64,000 nt of DNA from Hydra vulgaris. Lineage: Eukaryota > Cnidaria > Hydrozoa > Anthoathecata > Hydridae. Of the stretch, positions 63,994-64,000 are shown piece by piece. The stretch lies in assembly GCF_038396675.1 (NCBI RefSeq), contig NC_088921.1, positions 22,866,001 to 22,930,000 of the forward strand, given 5' to 3'. The notes below the pieces were generated by a model. It saw only the letters and a program-made list of their open reading frames with translations. It did no database searches and was not told where the DNA came from. The position numbers were made by a program, and so were the translations under genes. Position 1 is the stretch's first letter; each line of letters opens with the position of its first letter.

Positions 63994-64000
63994 CGAAATA

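Overview
This is a eukaryotic, very AT-rich window. It has long (TA)n microsatellites, GT-AG introns inside transposase genes, and several animal-type DNA transposons and LINEs. The transposon families (hAT of several lineages, a Kolobok-like element, IR/DR Tc1, jockey/CR1-like LINEs, a Helitron-like remnant) and the base composition fit a cnidarian, most likely a Hydra species. The species call is an inference from style, not from a diagnostic gene. No tRNA, rRNA, CRISPR array or bacterial operon structure is seen.

Only two reading frames look like ordinary intact host genes: a pair of small single-exon membrane RING-H2 proteins, at 13166-13630 (+) and 34109-34567 (-). They are paralogues of about 153 residues with an N-terminal membrane segment, a RING-H2 finger near the C terminus and a conserved C-terminal acidic dileucine motif. 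They are probably E3 ubiquitin ligases of endomembranes.

Almost everything else recognisable is mobile DNA. From left to right: a complete but decayed hAT element with an intron (278-2991); a Tc1 relic (4830-5695); a CR1/L2-like LINE fragment (7640-9035); a short hAT deletion derivative with perfect 8-bp target duplications (9102-10062); a MITE (13995-14263); a LINE endonuclease scrap and a decayed hAT (16.2-19.0 kb); an Ulp1-like protease fragment (20.3-20.7 kb); a Kolobok-like element flanked by TTAA (22434-25007); an unassigned decayed transposon gene (26.1-27.8 kb); a LINE fragment carrying a 23-bp tandem array (30.7-31.5 kb); a nested pair at 34856-38140, in which an IR/DR Tc1 element sits inside an IS630/Tc1-type DDE gene; a full-length but frameshifted jockey-like LINE (39079-42470); a 3.8-kb hAT (44913-48714); a pogo/DDE_1 gene with a C2H2 finger (49.8-51.6 kb); a second, 5'-truncated copy of the jockey-like LINE inside a (TA)n tract (53626-55460); an internally deleted CR1-like LINE (55980-58560); a Helitron-like N-terminal fragment (58751-59240); a near-palindromic MITE with 10-bp target duplications (59377-59763); a truncated GTF2IRD2/SCAND3-type hAT (59831-60750); and a further hAT that runs off the right end (60877-64000).

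The most unusual regulatory signal is in the inner Tc1 element. Upstream of its transposase lies a 10-bp-periodic array that contains near-perfect heat-shock elements, followed by a good TATA box. This suggests a transposon carrying its own heat-inducible promoter. This copy is itself dead: it has a premature stop and its third catalytic acidic residue is replaced by Lys.
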